From positions 186,001-250,000 of the forward strand of contig CANNAE010000005.1 in assembly GCA_947502505.1 (NCBI GenBank): a stretch of 64,000 nucleotides of DNA, written 5' to 3'. This document shows, piece by piece, positions 25,829-34,552 of this stretch. Both the position numbers and the translations under genes were made by a program. This stretch comes from an uncultured Planococcus sp. Lineage in GTDB: Bacteria; Bacillota; Bacilli; Bacillales_A; Planococcaceae. The notes under the pieces were generated by a model. It ran no database searches. It was not told where the DNA came from and worked only from the letters and a program-made list of their open reading frames with translations. The number at the start of each line of letters is the position of its first letter. The stretch's first letter is position 1.

Positions 25829-26473
25829 GTGCAGACAATCATCAATGCTTTTCCGTATTTAATGGAAGGCCTGCAAGTCACACTATACATTTTCAGCATC
25901 GCCATCGTCCTGGGCTTCTTGATCGGCCTGGTTGTTGCTTTGCTGCGCTTGGCACCGTTCAAAATCTTGAACTGGGTCGCCAAAATCTTTGTGGATGCAA
26001 TCCGGGGGACGCCGTTTATCGTCCAGCTGTTCTTCATTTATTTCGGTTTGAACTCACTTGGATTCTTTTCGCTCGATAACACGACAGCCGGGATCGTGAC
26101 AGTTGCGATCAATGCCGGAGCGTATTTCTCGGAAATCATTCGGGCGGGAATCCAGTCGATCGATAAAGGGCAGACCGAAGCAGCCCGTTCGCTCGGGCTG
26201 GGATCGACGCAGACGATGCGTTATATCATTTTGCCACAGGCATTCCGCCGCATGCTGCCGACGATTACCAACCAGGCGATCATTTCCTTAAAGGATACTT
26301 CGCTCTTATCGGTTATCGGCGTAGCGGATTTGACCCAGGAAGGGCGCATCCAGGCCAGTGCCACATTCGATGCGTTTAACGTGTATTTGATCCTCGGCAT
26401 CATTTACTTTGTCGTCATTTACTTGCTCTCGATGCTCGCGAGCTTTGTGGAAAGGAAGTTTGTATTGCGATGA
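25829..26473 (+). CDS. Polar amino acid ABC transporter permease
   Basis: A 214-residue HisM/GlnP-type inner membrane permease with about five transmembrane helices. The EAA loop that contacts the ATPase is at [20 protein letters not shown] near residues 116-135; [15 protein letters not shown] is also characteristic. It probably works as a homodimer. GTG 25829 is the start with AGGGGG eight bases upstream. The stop overlaps the ATPase start by four bases. Confidence 0.92.
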   Translation: MQTIINAFPYLMEGLQVTLYIFSIAIVLGFLIGLVVALLRLAPFKILNWVAKIFVDAIRGTPFIVQLFFIYFGLNSLGFFSLDNTTAGIVTVAINAGAYFSEIIRAGIQSIDKGQTEAARSLGLGSTQTMRYIILPQAFRRMLPTITNQAIISLKDTSLLSVIGVADLTQEGRIQASATFDAFNVYLILGIIYFVVIYLLSMLASFVERKFVLR

Positions 26474-27198
26474 GTATGATCAGAGTCGAAAACCTCAAAA
26501 AATCATTCGGAGATTTGGAAGTCATCAAGGACATGAGCACCGTCGTCGAGGAGAAGGAAGTCATTTGCGTCATCGGCCCTTCCGGTTCCGGCAAAAGTAC
26601 GTTTCTCCGTTGCTTGAACCGCTTGGAAGACATTAGCGGAGGCCATGTTTATATTGAAGGGACGGACATCACCAACCCGAAAGTCGATATCAACAAAGTG
26701 CGCCAGGATGTGGGCATGGTGTTCCAGCAATTTAATTTGTTCCCGCATAAAACGGTTCTTCAAAATGTGACGCTCGCGCCAGTCAAATTGAAAAAAGGCG
26801 ATCAGAAAGCAGCCGAGAAGAAAGCTTATGAATTGCTGGAGAAAGTCGGCTTGGGCGAAAAAGCGAAAGCTTATCCAGGCGAATTGTCCGGCGGCCAGAA
26901 ACAGCGTGTCGCGATTGCGCGGGCGCTTGCAATGGACCCGAAAATCATGTTGTTCGATGAGCCGACTTCAGCGCTCGACCCGGAAATGGTCGGGGATGTG
27001 CTCGATGTCATGAAGCAACTCGCAAGGGAAGGGATGACCATGGTCGTCGTAACCCATGAAATGGGCTTTGCGGCGGAAATGGGCGACCGCGTGCTGTTTA
27101 TCGATGGCGGCTATATCGTGGAAGAAAACGTGCCGAAGGAATTGTTCGGCAATCCGCAGCATGAACGGACGAAAGCGTTCTTGAGCAAGGTGTTATAA
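26470..27198 (+). CDS. Polar amino acid ABC transporter ATP-binding protein
   Basis: A 242-residue GlnQ/HisP-type ATPase. Walker A is GPSGSGKST near residues 35-43, the signature [15 protein letters not shown] near 138-152, and Walker [15 protein letters not shown] follows. The Q-loop is in [11 protein letters not shown] and the switch His in VVTHEMGFA. Size and motifs are canonical. ATG 26470 overlaps the permease stop; AAAGGAAG lies about 11 bases upstream. It is the last gene before a terminator and the second repeat locus. Confidence 0.94.
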   Translation: MSMIRVENLKKSFGDLEVIKDMSTVVEEKEVICVIGPSGSGKSTFLRCLNRLEDISGGHVYIEGTDITNPKVDINKVRQDVGMVFQQFNLFPHKTVLQNVTLAPVKLKKGDQKAAEKKAYELLEKVGLGEKAKAYPGELSGGQKQRVAIARALAMDPKIMLFDEPTSALDPEMVGDVLDVMKQLAREGMTMVVVTHEMGFAAEMGDRVLFIDGGYIVEENVPKELFGNPQHERTKAFLSKVL

Positions 27199-27209
27199 AG
27201 AAGAGTGGA

Positions 27210-27237
27210 AAAGCGTGCCTCTTGGCGCGCTTTTTTA
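27210..27237 (+). terminator. Terminator of the ABC importer operon
   Basis: AAAGCG-GCC pairs with GGC-CGCTTTTTT around TCTT. Confidence 0.8.
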
Positions 27238-27303
27238 TTTGCTCCGGAAGCTTAGTGATAACTAGTGAGAGTTTTAGTGTGAAAATTTTTGGGGGGGATT
27301 GGA

Positions 27304-27490
27304 TTGAGCATCGCCATGTTAGTCGCCGCCGTGCTTTGGGATGGCCTCTTGCAATAAGCCAAGAAGAACGCTTGTCTTATTGCATCGGCTCACCCTTGGC
27401 GCTTGGCGGCTTGGAGATTTCATTGGTTGGGGTGTGTTTAGGCAGAACTGCTTTTGTACCCAGTTCCCGGCTAGTGGGGGAATCGCTTCC
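27304..27490 (-). repeat. Structured tandem repeat B, unit 3 of locus 2 (inverted, shortened)
   Basis: Minus-strand B unit with the conserved core (GCCGCC/GGCGGC arms, apical CAATAAG/CTTATTG hairpin) and the terminal hairpin GGGAA-GCGA-TTCCC. Similarity to the other units is lost left of about 27304. Confidence 0.85.
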
Positions 27491-27737
27491 CGGGTGATGG
27501 TGAAATAAGATAGCGAGTGTTTGCTTGCGGAATTGTTTTGGCTTTCTAGTTGAGCTTCGGTGTGTTAGTCGCCGCCGTGCTTTGGGTTGGCCTCTTGCAA
27601 TAAGCCAAGAAGAGCACTTGTCTTATTGCGTCGGCTCACCCCCTTACGCTGGGCGGCTTGGAGATTTCATTGATTGGGGTGTGTTTAGGGAGAATTATTT
27701 TTGTACCCAGTTGCCGGCTAGTGGGGGAATCGCTTCC
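27491..27737 (-). repeat. Structured tandem repeat B, unit 2 of locus 2 (inverted)
   Basis: Minus-strand B unit of 247 bp with the full core; its GGCCAACCC arm pairs with GGGT better than the GGCCATCCC of locus 1. Confidence 0.87.
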
Positions 27738-27973
27738 TGGGACAAGTTTGCGAGGGTTTGTGTGTGGAATCGTTCCAGCGTTTTCTTTGAGTTTGATCTG
27801 AATAGTCGCCGCCGTGCTTTGGGTTGACCTCTTGCAATAAGCCAGAAAGAGCATCTGTCTTATTGCGTCGGCTCACCCTTGGCGCTCAGCTGCTTGGAGA
27901 GTTCATTGTTTCCTGCTTGATTAAATCGATCTGCTTCTATATATAGTTGCCGGCTAGTGGGGGAATCGCTTCT
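27738..27973 (-). repeat. Structured tandem repeat B, unit 1 of locus 2 (inverted)
   Basis: Minus-strand B unit of 236 bp. The apical inner arms are CAGA/TCTG instead of CAAG/CTTG, a two-pair compensatory change shared with the copy at 54292. The outer GCCGCC arm has decayed to GCAGCT, losing pairing. Confidence 0.85.
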
Positions 27974-28083
27974 CGAGAAGGGAGATCTGACAGGTCGCTG
28001 GTGGAACAGGGAAGCTTTTTGTTTAGTTTAGCGAATGGAGATTTGCGACACTTCCTTCTTTGACTTGTTTGAAACAAGCTGCA

Positions 28084-28356
28084 GAATATGATGCATTTTC
28101 ACATTCCATATTAAGGGGATTGAAGAAACGATTTTCCACTTTAAAACTAGGAGACGAAGCGGAAATGGCTGACTCCTGGGGGACCGAGCGGGCTGGCGAG
28201 ACAAATGTGCTGCGCTCTTTGCAGCACATTGGCTCAACACCCGCCCCATTCCCGGGCAGCTGAAAACGCGACGTCCTGTCGCATCAGCTGCATGACTCGC
28301 ATCCTGCGAGCCCCAAGCAGCCGTTGGAGCGCAGTCGAAAAGCGGAAGCTTTTCTA
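28084..28356 (-). repeat. Structured intergenic repeat A, copy 2 (inverted)
   Basis: Minus-strand homologue of 10586-10832. Shared blocks include hairpin GAAAAGC/GCTTTTC, CTCGCA/TGCGAG, GCGAC/GTCGC, and the TAGTTTTAAAGTGG end. The fourth hairpin has a different sequence, AATGTGCTGC/GCAGCACATT (28204-28230), but the same position and flanks, so pairing is kept although the sequence is not. The A-then-B order is the same as in locus 1 when read on the minus strand. 27974-28083 holds only diverged linker sequence. Confidence 0.85.
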
Positions 28357-28421
28357 GTCTCTTCATCTTCATCATTTAATTTTTTTGTTATTTTTATCAA
28401 ACTTCTTAAATCCCACCAAAA

Positions 28422-28453
28422 CAAAAAAACGTGCCGCAGGGGCACGTTTTTTT
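28422..28453. terminator. Terminator of ppiB (bidirectional)
   Basis: AAAAAACGTGCC/GGCACGTTTTTT with a short loop; T runs on both strands. Confidence 0.88.
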
Positions 28454-28461
28454 ATAATGGA

Positions 28462-28902
28462 TTATTCAGCGTCAAAGACGTGGACTTTCTCCATTTTGTC
28501 GCCGTTTTTCATAGCTTTAGCAGTTTCAAGGCCTTTTGTTACTTGGCCGAATACTGTGTGGACGCCATCAAGATGCGGCTGTGAATCATGAACGATAAAG
28601 AACTGGCTTGATCCAGTATCTTTGCCGGCATGTGCCATGGAAAGGCTGCCTGGCTGGTGTTTATGCGGGTTGCCTTCTGTTTCGCATTTGATCGTTTTGC
28701 CGCTGCCGCCCATGCCAGTTCCGGTTGGGTCGCCGCCTTGGGAAACGAAACCTGGAATGACGCGGTGGAAAACAACGCCGTTATAGAATCCGGAGTTTGC
28801 AAGCTCCTCAAAGTTTGCAACTGTGTTTGGTGCTTCGTTCGGGAAAAGGTCGAATTCGATTACTTCGCCATTTTCCATGTGCATGTGGCCTTTTTTCGCC
28901 AT
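28462..28902 (-). CDS. ppiB: Peptidyl-prolyl cis-trans isomerase (cyclophilin)
   Basis: A 146-residue single-domain cytoplasmic cyclophilin that accelerates proline isomerisation during folding. Active-site features are [19 protein letters not shown] (the Arg in FHRVI), [19 protein letters not shown] and [10 protein letters not shown]. Length fits B. subtilis PpiB (about 143). I use ATG 28902 because AAAGGAG is eight bases upstream; the frame extends 19 codons further without a site. Confidence 0.93.
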   Translation of the reverse strand: MAKKGHMHMENGEVIEFDLFPNEAPNTVANFEELANSGFYNGVVFHRVIPGFVSQGGDPTGTGMGGSGKTIKCETEGNPHKHQPGSLSMAHAGKDTGSSQFFIVHDSQPHLDGVHTVFGQVTKGLETAKAMKNGDKMEKVHVFDAE

Positions 28903-28977
28903 ATCTAACATCTCCTTTTCAATTGGTTCATCCCTTAGTATATCGGCTTTTGGTTCCACTGCCTACTGATAAGGGGC

Positions 28978-29769
28978 TTATAGCGCCTTGAGGAATCCGC
29001 CGTCCACGACAATTGATTGGCCGGTGGCGTAGGAATTGGCAGCAGAAGCCAAAAAGACGACGGTGCGGGCGAATTCGGCGGGTTCGCCTAAACGGCCCCG
29101 AGGAATTTGGGCTTCCGTCTGCTTCATCACTTCTTCAGGGGAAAGGCCCTCTCTGTCTGCGGTTGCTTGAGTTAATTCGGCAACACGATCGGTTGAAATT
29201 TTGCCTGGGCCAACGGTATTGACCAAAATATTATCGCCGGCCACTTCCCGGGCCAAGGTCTTCGCGAAGCCGACCATGCCGGCGCGCATCGTATTCGATA
29301 AAATCAAGCCGTCGATCACTTCTTTTGTGGAAGAAGAGGAGATATTGATGATGCGGCCGAATTGTTGTTCTTTCATATAAGGAAGCACTTCGCGGCATGT
29401 GCGGATATAGCTGAGTAAGTTCTGGTCAAACGCAGCATACCAATCGTCATCGCCCATATTGTCGAACCCGCCTGCTTTTGGACCGCCGGTGTTGTTGACG
29501 AGCACATCGATGCGGCCAAATCGTTCGATGACTTTGTGGAATAATTGCTTGATGTCTTCGGCTTGTGACATATCGCATGTAAATGGGTGGACCTGTTCAT
29601 TTCCGCTTTCTGTGCGCAATTCTTCGGCAGTTGCGTCGACCGATTCCTGGCGCCGGCTCGAGATGACGACGATTGCCCCTTCTTTGGCAAACTCCAAGGC
29701 AGATGCTTTGCCGAGCCCTTTACTGGAAGCCATGACGACAACTACTTTTTCTTTTAATCCAAGATCCAC
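28978..29769 (-). CDS. Atypical SDR family protein lacking the Tyr-Lys catalytic pair
   Basis: A 263-residue short-chain dehydrogenase/reductase fold protein. NNTGG (residue about 90) and FLASAANSYATGQSIVVDGG at the end are family-typical. However, the cofactor motif reads MASSKGLG instead of TGxxxGxG, and the place of YxxxK reads SNTMRAG, so the catalytic Tyr and Lys are Ser and Arg. Classical activity is therefore doubtful. GTG 29769 (MDLGLKEK) is favoured by AAAGGATG eight bases upstream; ATG 29787 is the alternative. Confidence 0.83.
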   Translation of the reverse strand: MDLGLKEKVVVVMASSKGLGKASALEFAKEGAIVVISSRRQESVDATAEELRTESGNEQVHPFTCDMSQAEDIKQLFHKVIERFGRIDVLVNNTGGPKAGGFDNMGDDDWYAAFDQNLLSYIRTCREVLPYMKEQQFGRIINISSSSTKEVIDGLILSNTMRAGMVGFAKTLAREVAGDNILVNTVGPGKISTDRVAELTQATADREGLSPEEVMKQTEAQIPRGRLGEPAEFARTVVFLASAANSYATGQSIVVDGGFLKAL

Positions 29770-29847
29770 ATTTATCATCCTTTCCATTTGGTTCCTGGTT
29801 TCAGTTTACGATAGAATAAAAGGGATGGAAATGCTTGTTTCGGATTT

Positions 29848-29868
29848 CCGCCATAAGTCCAATGGCGG
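29848..29868. promoter_or_regulatory. Inverted repeat between divergent SDR and yumC genes
   Basis: CCGCCAT (29848-29854) and ATGGCGG (29862-29868) around a 7-nt spacer, without a following T run. Its place between divergent starts suggests an operator; no regulator is identified. Confidence 0.4.
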
Positions 29869-29924
29869 AGACCCTATATAGATGTGGTAGGATGGATATA
29901 TTGATTAGATTAGGAGTGTTGGAA

Positions 29925-30911
29925 ATGGAAGAACGTGAAATCTTCGATATTACAATCATCGGCGGCGGCCCGACCGGCTTGTTCGCTTCGTTTTACGGCG
30001 GCATGCGCAAAATGAAAGTGAAAGTGCTGGACAGCCTTCCGCAGCTTGGCGGGCAATTGATGGAATTGTACCCGGATAAATTCATTTATGACATCGGTGG
30101 TTTCCCGAAAGTGCTGGCGAAAGACTTGGTGGATAATCTTGTCGAGCAGGCAAAATACGGCGACCCTGAAATTTGCCTGGAAGAAACGGTAGCCTCAGTC
30201 GAGCGCGAAGATGAGCATTTTGCCATTACAACAGACAAAGGCACGCATTACTCGAAAGCGATCCTGTTGACGGCTGGTGTCGGGGCTTTCCACCCGCGTA
30301 AATTGGCAGTGGATGGCGCAGAACAATTCGAAGGCAAGACTTTGCATTACGGCGTCAAAGATTTGACTTTGTTCAGCGACAAAAAAGTCGTGGTCCTCGG
30401 CGGAGGCGACTCTGCGGTCGACTGGGCGATGATGCTTGAGAACGTGGCGTCACAAGTGACTTTAAGCCATCGCCGCGAAAAAATGACGGCACACGAAGCA
30501 AATATCGATACGATGATGCAATCGACGGTGGAAGTGAAAAAGCCTTTCAACGTCAAGGAACTTGTCGGCGAGAACGGCGAAATCCGTGAATTGGTGCTAG
30601 AAGACAAAGAAGGTAACGAAGAACGCCTTGAAGTTGATCATGTGGTCGTCAACTATGGCAATATTACATCGCTCGGCCCGATCAAGGAATGGGGCCTGGA
30701 GATGGAGAAGAACTCGGTCATCGTCAATTCCAAAATGGAAACGAACATACCGGGCATCTATGCAGCAGGCGACATTGCCACATATGAAGGAAAAGTGAAG
30801 TTGATCGCTGTTGGCTTCGGTGAAGCACCGACCGCCATCAACAATGCAAAATCTTACTTGGATCCAAAATCCAGAGTGCAGCCTTTGCATAGCACGAGCG
30901 TATTCAAATAA
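29925..30911 (+). CDS. yumC: Ferredoxin/flavodoxin-NADP reductase, YumC type
   Basis: A 328-residue thioredoxin-reductase-like FNR that passes electrons from NADPH to ferredoxin or flavodoxin. The FAD motif GGGPTGLFASFYGGMR is at residues 13-28, the NADP motif VVLGGGDSAVDWA in the middle, and GIYAAGDIATY plus the C-terminal RVQPLHSTSVF match B. subtilis YumC closely. There is no CxxC, which separates it from thioredoxin reductase. AGGAG is eight bases before ATG 29925; a longer in-frame extension has no site. Confidence 0.92.
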   Translation: MEEREIFDITIIGGGPTGLFASFYGGMRKMKVKVLDSLPQLGGQLMELYPDKFIYDIGGFPKVLAKDLVDNLVEQAKYGDPEICLEETVASVEREDEHFAITTDKGTHYSKAILLTAGVGAFHPRKLAVDGAEQFEGKTLHYGVKDLTLFSDKKVVVLGGGDSAVDWAMMLENVASQVTLSHRREKMTAHEANIDTMMQSTVEVKKPFNVKELVGENGEIRELVLEDKEGNEERLEVDHVVVNYGNITSLGPIKEWGLEMEKNSVIVNSKMETNIPGIYAAGDIATYEGKVKLIAVGFGEAPTAINNAKSYLDPKSRVQPLHSTSVFK

Positions 30912-30920
30912 TAAATGAGA

Positions 30921-30961
30921 AATGCCCGGCAAGCGATTTGGCTTGCCGGGCATTTTTTTTA
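30921..30961. terminator. Bidirectional terminator, yumC and BCCT genes
   Basis: Perfect 14-bp arms AATGCCCGGCAAGC/GCTTGCCGGGCATT, then eight T. Confidence 0.92.
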
Positions 30962-30964
30962 TTG

Positions 30965-32470
30965 TCACATTGGATTTTTTTTGCGTTTCACAGCTACTGG
31001 GTCTTGGCTGGCCGCTTTTAAGAACGCGGCTCCCATCAGCAAGACGACGACCGAGAACGGCAAGGCCGCAATGATCAACGTATTTTGCAAGCCTTGCGTA
31101 CCGCCGCTATAGACGACGATAGCCGCAACGGCTGACTGGATCAACCCCCAAGTGATCTTCACCAAGTTCGGCGGATTCAATAAGCCGCCGGTGGTCTGCA
31201 TGCCGAGCACGAAGGTTGCGGAGTCCGCAGAGGTGATGAAGAAAATCGCGACGACGAACAGTGTCAAAATAGACATCACGGTGCCGAGTGGGTAATGCTG
31301 CAGCACACCGAATGTGGCTGTTTCCAAACTATAATCGGAGATCGTATCGATGCCTTTTTGTTGGAGATCCAAGGCTGAAACGCCGAATACCGCAAAGAAA
31401 ATAAAGCAGACAAGAGATGGGACGACGAGAACGCCGAGCATAAACTCGCGAACCGTGCGACCTCGTGAAATACGGGCGATGAAAATGCCGACAAATGGCG
31501 CCCAAGATATCCACCAAGCCCAGTAGAAGACGGTCCAGCCGTCGACCCAGGCGCGGCGGTCGCTATTCAATGGCTCCAGGTTAAAGCTCATTGACAGGAA
31601 GTTGGAAAAATAGCCGCCGATCGAATCGGCAAACATGTTCATGATATAGAGTGTCGGGCCGACAATGAGCAGCATGCCAAGCAGGATGAATGCCAGCACC
31701 ATATTGATATTACTTAAATACTTGATGCCCCGCCCGATCCCGGACCAAGCAGAAATGATAAACAATAGAGTGGCGACGGCAAGGATCAATAATTGAAAGG
31801 CGAAGGTGTTCGGCGTGCCAAACAGGAACGACATTCCTTCATTGATCTGCGCGGAGCCAAAGCCAAGCGTAGAAGCGACGCCGATAACGGTCGCGAAGAC
31901 AGCGAGCGTGTCGATCAGCTTGCCGAGCCAACCGCTCATAAGCTTTTGGCCGAACAAGGGAATGAGTGTCGCGCTGATCAAGCCGGGTGAACCGTTATGG
32001 AATTTCGCGTAAGCAAGCGATAAAGCCACAAGGCCATAAATCGCCCAGGCGTGGATGCCCCAGTGGAAAAACGAGAACTGCATCGCTTCCCTGATGGCTT
32101 CGTTAGAGCCGAGTTCAGAACGCGGCGCACTGATAAAAGCATGTGAAATCGGCTCGGCGGTCGTCCAAAATACGAGCCCCATGCCCATGCCGGCAGAAAA
32201 CAACATCGCAAACCAGGAAACCAGGCTGAATTCTGGCTCGTCACCGGCTTTTCCAAGTTTGATATCGGAAAATCTGGAAAAAATCAAATAAAGGCAAAAG
32301 GCAAGGATGACGAAAACCGATGCCAGGTAATACCAGCCGAATGTGGACGAGATCCACGAAGTGAGCGCCCCGGTCTGCGTTTGGAAGTTTTCGGGGACGA
32401 AAAATCCCCAGGTAACCATGGCCAAGCAGATGGCGAGCGAAATCCAAAAAACGATTGTGACATTTTTCAA
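30965..32470 (-). CDS. BCCT family transporter (OpuD/betaine type)
   Basis: A 501-residue, twelve-helix betaine/choline/carnitine transporter. The Gly-rich GMGMGLVFWTTAEPISH stretch and the Trp box YWAWWISWAPFVGIFIARIS, followed by RGRTVREF, are intact, so quaternary-amine uptake for osmoprotection is the likely role. The start is TTG 32470 with AGGAGG seven bases upstream. It is monocistronic. The 299 bp between it and the LysM-3D gene hold divergent leaders; I could not fix a clear promoter there. Confidence 0.92.
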   Translation of the reverse strand: MKNVTIVFWISLAICLAMVTWGFFVPENFQTQTGALTSWISSTFGWYYLASVFVILAFCLYLIFSRFSDIKLGKAGDEPEFSLVSWFAMLFSAGMGMGLVFWTTAEPISHAFISAPRSELGSNEAIREAMQFSFFHWGIHAWAIYGLVALSLAYAKFHNGSPGLISATLIPLFGQKLMSGWLGKLIDTLAVFATVIGVASTLGFGSAQINEGMSFLFGTPNTFAFQLLILAVATLLFIISAWSGIGRGIKYLSNINMVLAFILLGMLLIVGPTLYIMNMFADSIGGYFSNFLSMSFNLEPLNSDRRAWVDGWTVFYWAWWISWAPFVGIFIARISRGRTVREFMLGVLVVPSLVCFIFFAVFGVSALDLQQKGIDTISDYSLETATFGVLQHYPLGTVMSILTLFVVAIFFITSADSATFVLGMQTTGGLLNPPNLVKITWGLIQSAVAAIVVYSGGTQGLQNTLIIAALPFSVVVLLMGAAFLKAASQDPVAVKRKKNPM

Positions 32471-32769
32471 ATGAGTTCCTCCTAAATAAAACTATGCTGT
32501 ACTGGATATGTAATGCTGTAACTATTTATTCCCCCAACAATAGCCATTTAATCCATCCTATCGCTATTAATAAAAGAAAAAAAGGGGAGTTAGGCAGAAA
32601 AATCCCCGTATTGCCCATATAGATAGAATGTTCTGATTTATTACAGGCTGTCATATTTAAAAGATTGACGTAATGTAATTGTTAAATTTCATCTGTCGTT
32701 CTGTCATGTTCCTGCAATGCGCACATGTTAAGCTGTGTCTTGTGTTAGTGAAAAGGAGGAATTTCAATT

Positions 32770-33564
32770 ATGAAAAAGCAAATCGTTACACTAACGGCAA
32801 TTGCGGCATTAAGTGTAGGCGCAGCGACAACAGCAAGCGCTAATTCATCGTATACAGTCCAATCGGGTGATACTCTTTGGGGCATCTCACAAGAAAAGAA
32901 TGTTTCGGTACAAAACCTTAAGAACTGGAATGACTTGTCATCTGACTTGATCTTCCCGAACGACACGCTTTCTGTCGAAGGTAAAGAACAGGCATCTACG
33001 AAATCAACGAACTCATCATCAACCTATACAGTTAAAAGCGGCGACACATTATTCAAGATCGCTTCCGCTCACGGAATCTCATTGGATCAATTGATGAGCT
33101 GGAATAACCTATCCGGCCACATGATCTACCCTGGCCAAGAATTCGCAGTGAAAGGTGCAGCAGCGAAAGTCGAAGCACCGGCAGCGAAAGAAGCGCCAAA
33201 ATCAACACAAGCAGCACCAACACCTGCAAGTGCACCAGCAGCAGCTAAACCAGCAGCAGCTTCTACACAATCAGGTAAAGAAATGACAGTATCTGCAACA
33301 GCATACACTGCTTATTGCGCAGGTTGCTCAGGCATCACGCGTACAGGCATTGACTTGCGTTCGAACCCGAACCAAAAAGTCATTGCAGTAGATCCATCCG
33401 TCATCCCACTTGGTTCAAAAGTATGGGTTGAAGGTTACGGAACAGCAATCGCTGGCGATACTGGCGGAGCAATCAAAGGAAACAAAATCGACGTCTTCAT
33501 CCCGACTCAAAGCGAAGCTTTGCAATGGGGACGCAAAAACATCACAATCAAAATTCTAGACTAA
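32770..33564 (+). CDS. Secreted LysM-LysM-3D domain protein (YocH-like)
   Basis: A 264-residue exported cell-wall protein. A signal peptide ends near ASANS (residue 25). Two LysM peptidoglycan-binding domains follow (about 29-72 and 81-125), then a Pro/Ala-rich linker, then a 3D domain (about 175-264) with the conserved acids in GDTGGAIKGNKIDVFIP. The order equals B. subtilis YocH, a WalR-dependent muralytic enzyme. Codon use in the first half is unusually AT-rich, as in highly expressed secreted proteins. AAAGGAGG precedes the ATG. Confidence 0.9.
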   Translation: MKKQIVTLTAIAALSVGAATTASANSSYTVQSGDTLWGISQEKNVSVQNLKNWNDLSSDLIFPNDTLSVEGKEQASTKSTNSSSTYTVKSGDTLFKIASAHGISLDQLMSWNNLSGHMIYPGQEFAVKGAAAKVEAPAAKEAPKSTQAAPTPASAPAAAKPAAASTQSGKEMTVSATAYTAYCAGCSGITRTGIDLRSNPNQKVIAVDPSVIPLGSKVWVEGYGTAIAGDTGGAIKGNKIDVFIPTQSEALQWGRKNITIKILD

Positions 33565-33580
33565 TATCTTTATAAGCTAC

Positions 33581-33614
33581 AAAGCCGAGGTGACCATTCC
33601 CTCGGCCTTTTTTT
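33581..33614 (+). terminator. Terminator 1 after the LysM-3D gene
   Basis: GCCGAGG/CCTCGGC followed by eight T. Confidence 0.88.
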
Positions 33615-33621
33615 ATGTCAT

Positions 33622-33649
33622 CCTTTGCTCCTAGGCAAAGGGTTTTTTT
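33622..33649 (+). terminator. Terminator 2 in tandem
   Basis: CCTTTGC/GCAAAGG followed by seven T, directly after the first terminator. Confidence 0.8.
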
Positions 33650-33690
33650 GTATTAAATTCTCATTTTTTTAGTGAATAATCGGAAAAGTG

Positions 33691-33718
33691 TTGAAAAGAG
33701 AGTTAAGAGGCCTATAAT
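33691..33718 (+). promoter_or_regulatory. Promoter of the GMC-Tat operon
   Basis: TTGAAA (33691-33696), 16-bp spacer, TATAAT (33713-33718). A GTTAAG-N13-GGGTAT arrangement (33702-33726) overlaps it and weakly resembles a sigma-B promoter. Confidence 0.7.
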
Positions 33719-33776
33719 GTGGGTATAGTTATTGAGTATTTATAATTTTTATACTTATTAAAAGGAGGCGCATGAG

Positions 33777-34532
33777 ATGGCAGAGAAGAAAAATGTTTCG
33801 AGACGCGATTTCCTGAAAACTTCGGGGATAGCGGCGGGCGCTCTCGTCGGTGGAGGAATTATTGGCGGCGTAATCGGTGCAAATACACGTCAGGATACAG
33901 CAGCCCCTAGTGGCGGGGAAGCCGGCCAGAGTGGCGGCGGAGGCGCGACTGAAACGGTCCGTGGCTTGCAATTTTTCAAGAACCAGCAGGAGTTTGCCGT
34001 ATTGCAGCAAGCAACTGAGCGGATTTTCCCAGAGGATGACTTAGGTCCAGGGGCTATTGGCCTTGGAGTGCCGTTCTTTATCGATCATCAGCTTGCCGGA
34101 AGCTACGGAGAGAATTCCAAAGAGTATATGCAGCCTCCATTCGAGGAAGGCGAAGCAACACAAGGCTATCAAAGCCGTTTGAAGCGCAATGAGTTATTCA
34201 GGCAAGGGCTGCAAAAGATGCAGCAGGAAGCGCAAAGCCGTTTTGAAGCGAATTTTGTAGATCTCGAAGGCGAGCAGATGGATGAAATCTTGACCGCTTT
34301 CCAAGATGATGAGGTAGACATGCAAGGGGCCAATGCCCAATTCTTTTTCCGTCTGCTGCGGCAGGCGACATTGAACGGCGCCTATGCCGATCCCATTTAT
34401 GGAGGCAACCAGAACATGGAAGCTTGGCGCATGAAAGGGTTCCCTGGGCATCAGGCAGCTTATATTAACGACATTGAAAGCGAAGAGTTTGCGGAAATCG
34501 AACCGCACTCAGTAGGAGATATGCTGAGCTAA
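33777..34532 (+). CDS. Gluconate 2-dehydrogenase subunit 3 family protein, Tat signal
   Basis: A 251-residue small subunit of a membrane-associated GMC dehydrogenase. The N-terminus has the twin-arginine motif SRRDFLK (residues 8-14) and a Gly-rich hydrophobic stretch, so it is exported folded. The rest (IFPEDDLGPGAIGLGVPFFI, YQSRLKRNELFRQGL, AWRMKGFPG near the end) fits the gluconate-2-dehydrogenase subunit 3 family. In related FAD-glucose dehydrogenases this subunit chaperones the flavoprotein through Tat. AAAGGAGG precedes the ATG. First gene of the cassette. Confidence 0.88.
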   Translation: MAEKKNVSRRDFLKTSGIAAGALVGGGIIGGVIGANTRQDTAAPSGGEAGQSGGGGATETVRGLQFFKNQQEFAVLQQATERIFPEDDLGPGAIGLGVPFFIDHQLAGSYGENSKEYMQPPFEEGEATQGYQSRLKRNELFRQGLQKMQQEAQSRFEANFVDLEGEQMDEILTAFQDDEVDMQGANAQFFFRLLRQATLNGAYADPIYGGNQNMEAWRMKGFPGHQAAYINDIESEEFAEIEPHSVGDMLS

Positions 34533-34552
34533 TATAAAAAGGGGGAGTACGT

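Noticed and set aside
27222..28263. Several plus- and minus-strand reading frames of 65-100 codons inside repeat locus 2 (similar ones at 10155-10809 and 54412-54609)
   Set aside because: They follow repeat sequence, lack ribosome sites, and are not kept between copies; the shared peptide start MLFLAYCKR reflects DNA identity of the hairpin, not coding.
32641..32769. WalR box before the LysM-3D gene
   Set aside because: Expected from YocH homology, but I could not find two TGTWAH hexamers at the right spacing.
33702..33726. Sigma-B promoter before the GMC-Tat operon (GTTAAG-N13-GGGTAT)
   Set aside because: The -35 match is only four of six and a better sigma-A promoter overlaps it; not reported as a separate feature.
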